Part shown: one piece after another, positions 1 through 10,062 of the stretch | Layout: each line of letters opens with the position of its first letter | Numbering within the stretch: position 1 is the first letter of the stretch | Assembly (NCBI GenBank): GCA_021464415.1 | Contig: CM038466.1 | Span: 32,456,833-32,520,832 of the forward strand | Direction: 5' to 3' | DNA length: 64,000 nt | From: Lonicera japonica | Taxonomy: Eukaryota > Streptophyta > Magnoliopsida > Dipsacales > Caprifoliaceae | The notes under the pieces: generated by a model | The model's input: the letters and a program-made list of their open reading frames with translations, nothing else | Database searches by the model: none | Told to the model about the DNA's origin: nothing | Position numbers and translations under genes: made by a program

Positions 1-140
1 ATCAATGCTTGCAGCCAAACATAGAGAATCCTCAAGGCAAAAAAAAAAAAGACAGTTAATTGCAGTAGATTATATCTTTCAAAAAATTAAGATCTGATAG
101 TATAATGATATCTAAATTCAAATTAAAAGCTTAAACTCTG

Positions 141-200
141 ATTTGGTGGGGCGTGCCAGGCTATTGCAATAGTTTAAGACAAAGGTCAAGGCTTAAGCTA
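141..200 (-). pseudogene. U2 snRNA 3' fragment
   Basis: Read on the minus strand, this matches the last third of U2: the CACCAAATC-type 3' end, the GCC-TGGC block and the CTATTGCAATAG region seen in the intact U2 at 4,332-4,530. The 5' two thirds, with the branch-point and Sm motifs, are missing and the match fades after about 60 bases. It is a truncated relic. Confidence 0.6.
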
Positions 201-764
201 AACTTAGACTTTTTTGTACATATTTCGAAAGCGCTCTTTCTCTCTAAGACAAGCATTTGGAACTTGCAGGGTGCCTGGGTAAAACAAATCTATTAACCTC
301 TTGTAATGATTCGAGTCAAAAGAGTTAGTAATTTTGGTTTGTCAGTTATGCCTTTCTTGATTCGGGAGCCATACAAAAGTCGCACCAAAATAACATATTT
401 GTTTGTCTCACTACTACTTGAAAAAGAATACATTAGACTTAGAATTTGCAAAAAAAAAAAAAAAACAGGGTAATCCAAAAAGATTTGCTCACAAAAACAT
501 ATCTACTATTATATAAACCCGGAAGGCATTTTGGGGTTTTGAAGCTGTCTCAGGTTTTTGTTCTTCCAATTTTACCCATGTGGACTTTCATTTCATGATG
601 TAAACAAAATTATTTGAACCATCACCTTTCTAACACATTTTAATTTGTATATAACCAATTATCACTCATCACGTTTGCACAAAAAACTAGTTTAGTGTGA
701 TGTGTAAATTGCTTTTAAAAAAATAACTTTTGAACTAATATAATAAGGGCTCTACAAAGGAGAG

Positions 765-857
765 CCCTCCAAAAATAAGGGTATGCCACTAAGTGCAACC
801 CGCATGGTATTCTTTAGTAAAAGGCAAAACAATAGTTTGCTTTGTGCTCATTGCATG
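765..857 (-). pseudogene. U5 snRNA relic
   Basis: On the minus strand the U5 loop I and stem are recognisable (GCCTTTTACTAAAGAATACC). They are followed by an Sm-like ATTTTTGGAG and a 3' hairpin made from GGGCTCT and AGAGCCC. Loop I has a C-to-T change at its first base and the stem has lost pairs. No upstream sequence element is visible 70 bases upstream. I read it as a decayed U5 copy. Confidence 0.6.
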
Positions 858-1309
858 GCTGCTTGAGTAATACAATTGCTTCTTCACGGATATCTAGGCT
901 TCCTACCCCTCTCCTTGTATGTTCTGACGATATTGGAATAGAGAAAGGTGTTCTAAACTTTTGATTCTTTATTTAAAGCAAGCTCCATTACTCAATCTCA
1001 TTCAATTATTTTTTTGATTTGTCAATCGCATTTATTTATACAATCAGAATTCATTATAATAATTTGCAGTTAACAGCAGCTGTTCTTGAAGTCTACATCA
1101 CTAACCAAGTATATAACAATAATGTCAAAAGAATAGATTGAGCAGAACCTTTTTCATTTGACAGAGGAACCCATAACATTATATCATTTGTTCTAATTCC
1201 AATTCTTGTTTTATAGAATCAAATGTTTCTCAATTCAACTTCATATTCTCAGTTATACACTTCGTCTAACATTAGTCTGTTTGTTTTGGGAATGGATTTT
1301 GGTTTTGTG

Positions 1310-1400
1310 GGGGGGGGAGTGGGAGAGGGAGAGGAAGATTGAATCTACCACCATCCGCTTGAAAACGGGTGGCCTTACCACCAAGCTACCTCAGGCCTCT
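1310..1400 (-). repeat. Possible tRNA-derived SINE head
   Basis: The minus strand reads GTAGCTTGGTGGTAAGG, then after about 30 bases GTAGATTCAATCTTCC. This resembles a Pol III box A and box B pair of a tRNA-like SINE head. It is followed on that strand by C-rich and pyrimidine-rich sequence. I see no clear 3' tail or target duplication, so this is tentative. Confidence 0.3.
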
Positions 1401-1697
1401 ACAATGTCAGAGTCGAATATTTTCTTATCTTGCCAAAATACATGAAGCTAATGTAATTCTTGCAGAAGAAAGGCTAGCAAAGACTAAATTTATTCTATAG
1501 CGGAGGTAACTTCTAAAGGAGAGAATAGTTCACTCCCTTAGTTCTTTGCTTACTAGTTCTTTGACTTGGGAACATGGAACCAAATTAATGCTTCATTTGA
1601 AGAGTTTCTTTATGATTATCTGCAAGTTGTTAGCATAATTCTCAATGAAGTACTTTATGATTATGTGCTCTCATTATATTGTTATTGTTGCTTAATT

Positions 1698-2400
1698 CCG
1701 TTACATTTAGTCAGCAGTTTTGGTGAACTAGACTTAGTTGGGCCAAGTTTTATATTGCTATTGTTGCTTACTTTCTGTGGCATTCAGTCATTAGTTTTGG
1801 GCCTTTTGGCTAACAAGACTTGGTTGGCCCTAGTACCAGGTTTGTCCTCCTTTTATGCAGGGCTGGTTTACATGTTTCGGGGGCCCATGGCGAAATTTGA
1901 AAATGGATCCCCATTAACAGTACAAATATAATTTTTTAAGGGATGGCTGGCTTGTTGAAAAAGAGATTTGGAAAGTGAAACAATGATGACCGGCTAATTG
2001 AAAAAGAAATTTGGCTTTAATATGTGGTTCATGGTATTTCTTAACAAATATAATTTTTAATTAATAGCCTTGGAGGAAAGCATTAATTTTTCTTTATTGA
2101 TGTTAATTTTTGCTTTTTAAATGGGTTTTACATATATAATAGTTCATATATAACACTATATATATTTATATAGGACATTACCTTCGGACGGGCCCTACTT
2201 TTATGTATCTCATGATTGACATTAATGCTCATTTAGTACAAGTTTTTGATAAATTCAGTTGAACACCTAACAAAAGCCCTATTGACTATTGTACTTGTTT
2301 TCAGAAAACAAAGAGGCACATTGATATTGTACACTTAATTAGAAACTTCTTCTGATAGGGGCATACCACAAATAATGATGCAGGAAACACTTAAGTGAGC
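1698..2400. other. Spacer, partly unique to unit A
   Basis: AT-rich spacer. Two imperfect copies of an approximately 85-base segment (around 1,675-1,755 and 1,757-1,830) make the 121-codon open frame at 1,566-1,931. This frame has no recognisable domain and is probably not a gene. Bases from about 1,698 to 2,270 are missing from units B and C. Confidence 0.4.
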
Positions 2401-2412
2401 CCCCCCCCCCCT

Positions 2413-2463
2413 CTCTAAAGCGCAATGGAAGTCACTAACCAAAGCCAGGGGCCTCATTGAGCT
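2413..2463 (-). pseudogene. U1 snRNA fragment
   Basis: The minus strand matches the middle of U1 (stem-loop I/II junction: GGTTAGTGACTTCCATTGC, with a GGCC-like block before it). It runs straight into a homopolymer of G on that strand. The 5' splice-site-pairing end and the Sm/3' half are absent. The same fragment occurs in unit B (50,087-50,136) and unit C (63,523-63,570). Confidence 0.6.
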
Positions 2464-2509
2464 ATATAAGCGAGAATTTATCAGAAAAAATTAGATTGTA
2501 AGGGATATC

Positions 2510-2625
2510 TGAAAAAGAGAGACCCCTCCATAAATTGGAGTATGTTGTTGTATGCTGCGAGCATGCAGCATTCTTTTAGTTAAAGGCGAAAGAATAGTTC
2601 GCTTTGTGCTCCCCACATATGTGCA
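2510..2625 (-). pseudogene. U5-like snRNA relic
   Basis: On the minus strand this has GAGCACAAAGCGAACTATTC and a loop related to U5 loop I, but the loop reads CGCCTTTAACTAAAAG instead of CGCCTTTTACTAAAG. A 3' hairpin similar to that of the intact U5 follows. I see no upstream sequence element. It is present at equivalent places in units B (50,184-50,299) and C (about 63,621-63,736). It is most likely a pseudogene. Confidence 0.6.
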
Positions 2626-2985
2626 TGATATTTACAAAATACTGCTCTCTTGGTCTTCTACATTTTTCTTGCGCATTTATCAGCTTCTACTTCTTTTAAT
2701 GAGGGTATCGGGAAACATTGTTTACATGGTCTACACCATTAAGCATGTTCTTCATGTTCACACTATTAAGCATTATATCGAACATGAATCACCATTAAAC
2801 ATTGTAATGAACAAAGTCGTTCTTCTCAACAGGTCTCTTTAAAGTTCACACCCTTTATAACAGCAGAGAGAAACTAATCACTTGAAATGGTTGTTATTTA
2901 TGTAAAATGTTGCATAAATAAAAATTGGTGAAAATAATGAAAAATAAATAAATTAGGTAATAATAAGGGTCAGTTCAAAATCTTT

Positions 2986-2992
2986 TATACTT
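2986..2992 (-). promoter_or_regulatory. snRNA 3' box of the U2 variant
   Basis: On the minus strand, AGTATAA follows the CA of the RNA 3' end at short distance. This fits the plant snRNA 3'-processing consensus CA-N(3-10)-AGTNNAA. Confidence 0.5.
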
Positions 2993-2996
2993 TGAT

Positions 2997-3180
2997 TTGG
3001 TGGGTGCACAATGCCAATGCAATAGCACAACATAAAAGTGACGCTCGAAGCTATTGTGGTCGGCACTCCCTTGAAAAAAGTTAATTTAATATCATGTGAG
3101 CCGATGGCTAACGTATCAGATATTAAACTGATAAGAACAGACACTGCACTTTATCTTAGCCAAAAGACCAAGAAAGGTGT
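2997..3180 (-). ncRNA. U2 snRNA variant or pseudogene with promoter
   Basis: This is a U2-like RNA about 184 nt long. It keeps the 5' GGCTAAGAT region, TGTTCTTATCAGTTTAATATCTGATA and an Sm-like AACTTTTTTCAAG. The segment that pairs with the intron branch point, GTAGTA in the intact copies, reads GCAGTG here (3,142-3,147). The stem-loop III region has lost roughly 14 bases and stem IIb has a mismatch. Promoter spacing is preserved: a TATA at 3,206-3,212 and an upstream element at 3,244-3,253. A 3' box also follows. It could be transcribed but is unlikely to act as normal U2. The copy in unit B appears identical. Confidence 0.7.
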
Positions 3181-3205
3181 ACTTTTAATTGTCTCTATGT
3201 TTTCT

Positions 3206-3253
3206 TTTTATAGGGGTATTCGCTGGCATTCATTCTTCTCACAGCGATGTGAT
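3206..3253 (-). promoter_or_regulatory. USE and TATA of the U2 variant
   Basis: On the minus strand TATAAAA (3,206-3,212) lies 26-32 bases upstream of the RNA start. GATCACATCG (3,244-3,253) lies near -70 and differs slightly from the plant USE consensus RTCCCACATCG. The geometry is the same as for the intact U2. Confidence 0.65.
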
Positions 3254-3749
3254 CCCCACACTGGGTCAAGCACTAACAGAAACAAGAAAATAAAAACCTA
3301 GAATTCAACTTTCAATGCATGCGTCAAGCATCAGGTCTTTGAAACTTGAAAGGTGACTGTTCAAAAAGAATCTAGCATTCTTGTGTTCTGTTAAGAGACA
3401 AAAGGGATTGAAATTTGAGTGAGATTTGGCATTTGTGAAAGGGGACAAATATGAATTCCTTTAGTAAAATATAGTCCAATAGTTTCAGATTGTTAGTCGC
3501 GTCAAGCTAAAAAAACACTGTTAAATACATCAGTACCCACTATACCTAGGCCATAAGCCTCACTGACCACCCATTGACATACACTAGAAGAGCAAATACA
3601 ACAGTACCCACTACTATGCTAATGACATGCGAGTAAATACAACAGGACCCACTGAATTACATGACATAAATACAAAAAATTAACTTGAATTGTAGGGCAA
3701 AAAATAGGCATACATACAACAGGACCCACTGAATTACATTACATAACTA

Positions 3750-3848
3750 CAAAAAATAGGCGTATGCCACTTAGTGTGCTTGCACACGGTATTCTTTAGT
3801 AAAAGGCGAACGGATAGTTAGCTTTGTGCTCACTGCACGGCTGCAATC
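3750..3848 (-). ncRNA. U5 snRNA variant, probably a pseudogene
   Basis: The minus strand has an unchanged loop I (CGCCTTTTACTAAAG). Its flanking stem is damaged: the 5' arm is TATCCGTT opposite AAAGAATA. An Sm-like ATTTTTTG is present but the 3' hairpin of intact U5 is replaced by unrelated sequence. An upstream element (GTTCCCGCATCGAG, 3,914-3,927) and a GAATAAGAATGC TATA-like box (about 3,870-3,880) resemble those of the intact U5 genes. Unit B has an identical copy at 51,424-51,522. It may be transcribed; I doubt it makes a stable U5. Confidence 0.6.
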
Positions 3849-3869
3849 TTTTTGATTAGTGCAAGATTG

Positions 3870-3927
3870 CATTCTTATTCTGCTGCTCATGTCTCTGATT
3901 GATACCTTCTTCTCTCGATGCGGGAAC
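3870..3927 (-). promoter_or_regulatory. USE and TATA-like box of the U5 variant
   Basis: The minus-strand element TTCCCGCATCG matches the plant USE except for minor changes. The TATA-like AATAAGAA is shared with the intact U5 genes at 49,092 and 62,593. Confidence 0.5.
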
Positions 3928-4285
3928 AGGGAATTGTGATATGCTATATATTGCAAAATATACAGTGGGGAAACGTGATATTCTTTAGTATTTTGCACTT
4001 GAGCTGTTCTTGGGGATTGGGAAACATGATATTATTATTCACAAATTATTATTGGTCCATTGGAAGTTACATTTTGCAGGTGGTTTTTCCTTTGTAATTT
4101 ACTTGATCTGATTAGCCAGAGCCAGCCAGACTTTGAAGGTCCAAGTGTTTGGGGATTGGGTTTCCCCATCACTCGGTTTCTCTGGTTGCCTCGAGGCAAG
4201 CCTTTCAGTTTTCTATTACATTCTTGTTAAACACTTGCTATTAGTTAGTTTCTTTAAATTTCAAAACTTCATTATTCTCAAATGA

Positions 4286-4350
4286 TTTTGAACTTTATTT
4301 TGGTGGGATACGCCAATTTTGAACTTTATTTTGGTGGGGTATGCCAGGCC
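4286..4350 (-). terminator. Duplicated U2 3' end and 3' box
   Basis: An approximately 31-base segment containing the U2 3' terminus and its 3' box (AGTTCAA on the minus strand, at 4,319-4,325) occurs twice in tandem. The first copy met by a minus-strand transcript directly follows the RNA. CA...AGTTCAA fits the plant snRNA 3'-processing consensus. Confidence 0.6.
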
Positions 4351-4530
4351 AATGCAATAGTGCAAAACAAAGGCGACGCTTGAAAGTCCCAATAGCAAGC
4401 TATTGTGGTGGACTCTCCCCCTGAAAAAAATTAATTTAATATCGTGTGAGCCGATGGCTCACATATCAGATATTAAACTGATAAGAACAGATACTACACT
4501 TGATCTTAGCCAAAAGGCCGAGAAAGGTAT
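4332..4530 (-). ncRNA. U2: U2 snRNA (unit A)
   Basis: U2 is the snRNP RNA that pairs with the intron branch point. The minus strand starts ATACCTTTCTCGGCC at 4,530 and runs about 199 nt, close to the known plant U2 length of about 196. The branch-point-pairing GTAGTA is intact (4,492-4,497). So are the stem IIa/IIb region, a U-rich Sm site after GATATTAAATTAA, stem III/IV sequences and the ...GGCATACCCCACCA 3' end. A TATA sits at -30 and a USE at -70, and a 3' box follows. It is identical to the unit B copy. I consider it a functional gene by sequence. Confidence 0.93.
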
Positions 4531-4555
4531 GAGTTAAACCATCTCTTCAGCTTCA

Positions 4556-4603
4556 TTTTATAGCGGCGTGGTCAGCCTTCCGCCTTCTCTAACAGTGTGG
4601 GAT
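4556..4603 (-). promoter_or_regulatory. U2 promoter: TATA and USE
   Basis: On the minus strand, TATAAAA lies at 4,556-4,562 (about -26 to -32) and ATCCCACAC at 4,595-4,603 (about -65 to -73). The order and spacing are those of Pol II-transcribed plant snRNA genes; USE and TATA are about four helical turns apart. Confidence 0.8.
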
Positions 4604-5382
4604 AGAGCTAACCCGGTGTGTCTATATTTTAGTTGTTTTTTCTTATTATTAAAACAAAGTAGGTGGAGATTTCAATTCTTGCTTCTTATGTCTTAGTCCC
4701 CAAATAAAGTTATAATTCTTAACAGCATTAAAACTGGAAAGACTAATTATTCCTTGGAAAAATAGGATTTCTGCAATACAATTTATTTTTCTGTTGTTAT
4801 TTATACACTCTATCTTCCACCTCCAATCTCTTGCATTTCGTATGGTAGGCCAAATGCCTCTGTCCATATGATCGAGTTGAAACGTTGGGCATTGGGATAT
4901 GTATACTGAATTATTGACAACATCTAACAATATAATTAGTGAGACTAGAGATTCTCTTGATGGTAATCCTAATCTAATTCCAGTATAAATATATACGAAG
5001 CTAAAGGTCATCAGGAAATAATAGATAAGAAGTCATCACAGCTTGATTTTGTTCCTCCATACTTTGCCCAGTTAAGCAGATAAGGGATGGGGCGGGGGGG
5101 GGGGGGGGGGGGGGGTCGGGGACTACGTTCAGCTCATTTGGAGACTACAGACTGAAGTTTACATGAGTTGCATTTTAATATTTTATCAAATTTGTGAAAA
5201 CAGATTTGATAACTGAGCCTGCTCAAATTTAGCTCCACTCTAATATTTATAGAAATCCTGCCACTCAAGCTCAGTTCTTGAGCATCCATATTAATAAAAA
5301 TCCTGCCACTTGAGATAAATTTGAGCATCCAACAACCAAAAATTACAAAAGAAAGAAAATTTGTAAATTGATTTTGAAGTTG

Positions 5383-5526
5383 CGCGGCCCCCACGACCAC
5401 AAATTATGATGTAGGCTCCACCACTTGGGTAGACCTTAGGCGAGCGCCCCTCTGAAGTGCAATGGAAGTCACTAACGTAGGCCATGGTCCCTCATGATCA
5501 CCCATTGACCCCATCCAGGTAAGTAT
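5383..5526 (-). pseudogene. U1 snRNA pseudogene (unit A)
   Basis: On the minus strand the 5' end ATACTTACCTGGATGGGG is intact at 5,526, as are the stem-loop II ATTGCAC loop and an Sm-like ATAATTTGTGG. The stem-loop I loop is changed (GATCATGAGGG against GATCAAGAAGG in the intact U1). The 3' stem-loop IV is cut short. The region where the intact gene has its USE reads AAGACACTGG, and the TATA is TACAAAA. Body and promoter are both decayed, so I call it a pseudogene. Confidence 0.7.
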
Positions 5527-8496
5527 GTTTTTCAATGCTACTGCATTCTCTTTTGTACATTATCTTTCACCTCCCCTTTCATACACTTCCAGTGTCTTAA
5601 AAACATGCTTGCGAGTTGAGAGTTCACACCCACCCCCCAAATCGTCCATTGAGAGTTAACCCTCAAAGTCCCAAACTAATTGTATAAACGGGGTAAGATG
5701 AGGCAATATATGTTATCATCGGCAAAACAACACTTCTGAAAGGGTTTACGCTCTTGTAATTTCTGGAATATAAATGGCTTATGGCTGCAAAACCAACGAA
5801 CCAGCTTCATATTAACTCTGACTGAATTCTAACCAAAAAGTATAGAGCTCGGAATTGTGTTCCCAAATACACTTGCCTGTTTACGTTTCTGTTAAGTAGC
5901 AAATGACAAAGGTTGATTTTTTGTCCCTTGTTAAATTAAATTTGTAGAACAAGTGAACAACCTAGTTTAGGTGTCTATGAATTCTTCATCAAGATGAATA
6001 CAATATCAAACCAGAAATTATAAAATCTGGTCTTGCAAACTTTTCCAAAGCAGAACTCAAAGCATATGATAGAGAAGATTATCCTCTTAATATTATTTCA
6101 TCTCTCTTCTTATATTTTCCACTCTTTCTAATTGCGCATATTTTTGCGTACCCATAAACAACACCAAATAAGATTCCGTTAATCCTCTTACTTTTGAAGA
6201 AAAAGTATACGCTTAAATAATACATGAACGGAGTAGTAATGAATTTATTGTGCTCGCACTTATAGCAAGCACATAAATTCTTTTTTAACTTTTAAGCTGC
6301 TGAGGAGGAAAATTGGTTATTGTTGTAGCAGTAAGCACATAAACTTCTCTTGATTAATTTAGAGACGAGGAGATTACAGAATTTTGCTACGGGATATATA
6401 CATACAAGGCCTGCTCAGAAGGTTGTAAGTTACGATATTTAACACTTGCGTTAGCATGTATTGGAATGATTCCTTCTCACTAAGCCACTTGCATTTCTTT
6501 TTCAATCTTTCTTCTCAACTTATTTGTATGCAAGTCACATGTGCATCTCCGGTGCTTAATGTTGCTTATTATTCTAGTGCAAGTTCTTTTGAAAATTCCA
6601 ACATGGTGGTACAGAGCTTAAAGATGGCAACTTTAGAGGGTTGACATTTACTGGCATTGATCGGAGTTTTGTGCGGGGGGTGGGGGGAGCAATGTTGACT
6701 TGTCCAAGATGCAGCATTAGCACCTTTCGGTGGGTATCATAGGCATTAAGTGACCATTCCCATATATATCCAGTCCTTGGGGCTGTGCTCGATGAAATTA
6801 CCTCAGTGCCGAGTGCTTCCACTTGGAATCACCTTCTTAATTAATCAACAATGTCTCATCACATAACACAATGGAAACGAAATCTGAACATATCTTTTGT
6901 CAATAGAAGACACATTTTTTGTAGTATATATGATCTTTGGGCCAGCTAGTAAAGTGTAATATAATATGTTAAAGGAATGAACAAAATTCAACATTAACAT
7001 TGATTTAATGTGGGAGTATCATTATAAATATTTTGTAAACTTGATTCGCAGCCAAAATAGATATTTGACTGTGAAAAAGATCAAAAATATATATATTCCA
7101 AGACAATAACAAAAGCAAAACAAGTGTAAAGGAAGTTAAAAGTAAAGAAAAAGTAAGACAACCAAAACATTGTCATCATATAATCACATGTACAATATAA
7201 TCATTTAATTTATTTAATTTAATAGAAGAAATTCACCAAGTTGGGCCTAGGTCGCATACCTTGAGACCACGTGTGGAGTTTTAAATTAAAAGTCTCATTA
7301 TTAAATGCTAACACTTCAGTAACACTCCCCTACTTATATACTCATGTTGAGTTTTACAATTTTTTTCACGTGGGATCAACGTTTGAGCCAACCATTCTCT
7401 ACAATCTAGACATAATTGGGTTCCATTCTTTTATTTCAGTTTTATAGTTTATTATTCAGTTCTCTATTAGATGGATTAAAATGCATTTAGGTGTGTTTTG
7501 AGGTTTGTTATGGCGTTTGTTTCCTAGGATAAAACGGTAAAGAGTGTCTACCTTTAGCACTTTGGTGTCACTCGCGAAACGAACTTAAATTGTGTATGAA
7601 CTTGATCACCACCAAAACGAACTTAAATTGTGTATGAACTTGATCACCACCAAAACAGAGAATTTCGTGAAGAGATGTGTGTGTTGAGTTGTGTGGAAAG
7701 AGTTCTCCAAGGCCTCCAATTTATACAAGGGGGAGGAGCTCAAGAATTAATTTCCCATTAATTATAAAAAAACGTAGGAATTAATTCAAAATTTAAAATG
7801 CATGAGAGAGAGCCTTATATTTCTTAGAAATTTATAAGCTAGTGAAAGGTTATCCTTTGTAAACTCATAAATGTTTTTCCAAAGTTCCAATGTGGGACTA
7901 ACATTTCTCATTTTATTTTCCATCTCAAGAAGCTCACTTTGGGTGATAATTTCTCATTCACCACAAATCCGTTTTTAGCAAACAAATACACGATCTCGGT
8001 GTACTCACAGAGGAGAACACGAATCTATAATTTTCTTTCACAACCGAGTGTGAAACCCCATTTAAAATTACCCTCAAAATGGTTAAGAAAGTTACTTTAA
8101 AACCATTTTTTCAACAGTATATAGATATAGATTATTAATAGTAGAGATACATCGTGAGTTTTTAGTATTTGCACTAAAACTTTGTGTATTTGTTATTATA
8201 CACTCATTTTTCAAAAAAAAACAAAAAAAATTCTAGAACATTGTTACAAAATTGGAAACATATATTAGAGAGTGGCAATGTTCAGAATCTTAAGAAAAAA
8301 TATGTCATGTAGATAGTATGGTTACAAATTGTTATTATTCAAATTATTTCTCAAGTTTAATTGTTATATTCAATAGGTATATGTATCGATTATTTCACTT
8401 ATTTTTTAAAAATAAGACTATCAAACTCACGGGGTTTGTAATTAGTTAGAAAGAATATTAGGTATTTGGTGTGACCGCAAGGGAAGCCAATTGATG
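5527..8496. other. Noncoding spacer of unit A
   Basis: AT-rich spacer collinear with unit B from about 53,197, with 1-2 percent differences and small indels by eye. Near 7,574-7,650 a 39-base segment is directly duplicated, unlike unit B. The small open frames (for example 6,574-6,822) have no recognisable domain. The sequence around 7,490 marks the point where unit B has about 1 kb more. Confidence 0.5.
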
Positions 8497-8732
8497 AGTC
8501 CCACATTCATTAGCTTCGAAAGACATATAAGCAAACTAGAATTATATATCTATATATAAGAGCAGAAAAAATAGCTGAGAGCATGCTTTTCTTGGCATTT
8601 GGTTAACCTCAAGTGTAATATATGTTTTTATCAGTTTAATATGTGATATGTGAATTAGTGGATCAATTGGTAGCATGATATAATATTAATTTTTTTCATG
8701 GGGAAGTCCAACTATCACTTGCTATTGGCGGT
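8497..8732 (+). pseudogene. U2 snRNA pseudogene with promoter relic
   Basis: The U2-like body starts about 8,583. It keeps CTCAAGTGTAATATATG, TTTTATCAGTTTAATATGTGATATGTG and a U-rich Sm-like stretch, but has substitutions throughout, including in the branch-point motif (GTAATA for GTAGTA). It stops in stem III. An AGTCCCACATTC element at 8,497 and a TATATATAAG at 8,551 remain upstream, although the USE is further from the start than in the intact genes. It is on the opposite strand to the functional U2. The unit B copy is at about 57,341-57,490. Confidence 0.65.
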
Positions 8733-10062
8733 TACCAAATCGAGAAATTAGTAGATATAACCGTAATTAGACTATCCAATATCGGTAATTTAAGGGGGTG
8801 TATTCAATTCAGATTTAAAAAAATAAAAAATTCTAACTAACTTTTTAAAATTTGTGAATTCTGTTAAGTTCATGGATTATTTTAAATTTTTATAGAATCT
8901 GATAGATTCTTTTAGATTTATGCAAATTTTAATAAGTTCATGGATTTCTATAGATTTTAATAAGTCCATTAAAAAAATAAAAAATTAAAAGAAAAATAAT
9001 AAAATAAATTAATTAGAAGTTTAAAGTAACATTATCAAAAATGTAAAGACAATTAACAAAATACATTATAAAAATTCATACTGCTCTATTCAAACATCAT
9101 TATGATTATCATAACCCATTTCATTTTCATTGTTGTCCTCTTGATTTCCATTCTCATTATTTTGTGGCCACCTATTTACTAAAAAAATTCAAGGTGACAA
9201 ATTTTTATTGTTTTCTTACAATTATTAATTGAATTTTATATTATGTTTTGTTTATATATTATTATTTTTATTTCATACTAATTATTTAATTCTTAGTATA
9301 TACATATTCATTAATGGATTTAATGACATTTGTCGAGCATTAAAACCACGTGCAACACACGTGTACAAAAACTAATTATAATAAAAAATCAAAAGATAAA
9401 TAATAAAAGAATTTTGATTACAACTTTAAAGTAATAAGCAAATTATAAAATCCGCCACAAACGGTTCAGATCGAGTATAAAATCCCAATGGATTGGGTTT
9501 TTTTGCCCTTTCTATTCAATTTTCATCTTCTGTCTAAAAAATTCATAAAATGGGAGAAAAAAATTAAAGGGGCGACATATATATAGTTTGGAAAGAATAT
9601 GACTAATTAGATAATTAAAACTTTGAAAGTAGCAGTATCTAAATCGAAAAAAGGGCTTTAGATAGAGTGAATGAATTAGAGAGATTTAAATAAATTATAG
9701 AGACGAGGAAAAAATAATAAATAGGGTTTGGGAAAAGAAGAGGTTTTAGATAGAGAGAATGGAATAAAAGGATTTAATAGATCATAGCGACAGTAATATG
9801 TTAGGAGAAAGATGGAAAAGAAATCCACGTGAAATCTTTCGCTTGAAGAGAAGATTTGTTGATGGATTTGTTATTCATAAAAACACTCTCAAATCCATCA
9901 AAATCTATCCACTTAAAAAATCTTTCAAAATTTATTGAGTTTTGAATAACATAAGATTTTCAAAGACCCTAATTGAATACCAGAAGACTTTAACAGGCCT
10001 TTTTAAATCCTAATTAAATACTATAAGATTTCAAAAGACTTTATATAATCCCAATTGAATAC

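Larger units (their letters stand above)
1..1658. other. Left flank of the snRNA array
   Basis: This stretch is not repeated in units B or C, so it lies outside the tandem array or belongs to a diverged earlier unit. It is AT-rich and holds only snRNA relics (U2 fragment near 141-200, U5 relic near 765-857) and a possible SINE head near 1,310-1,400. The short open frames here show no recognisable protein and I do not regard them as coding. Confidence 0.5.

Noticed and set aside
1566..1931. 121-codon open frame.
   Set aside because: It spans two imperfect direct repeats, has no recognisable domain, and is mostly missing from units B and C.
6574..6822. 82-codon minus-strand frame conserved in unit B (54,244-54,492).
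   Set aside because: Only one residue differs, but the units are recent duplicates. There is no domain and no promoter or splice evidence.
5527..8496. Search for U4, U6, U3 or tRNA genes in the snRNA unit spacer.
   Set aside because: No matching core motifs (for example the U6 ACAGAGA box or the U4 5' stem) were found on either strand by reading.
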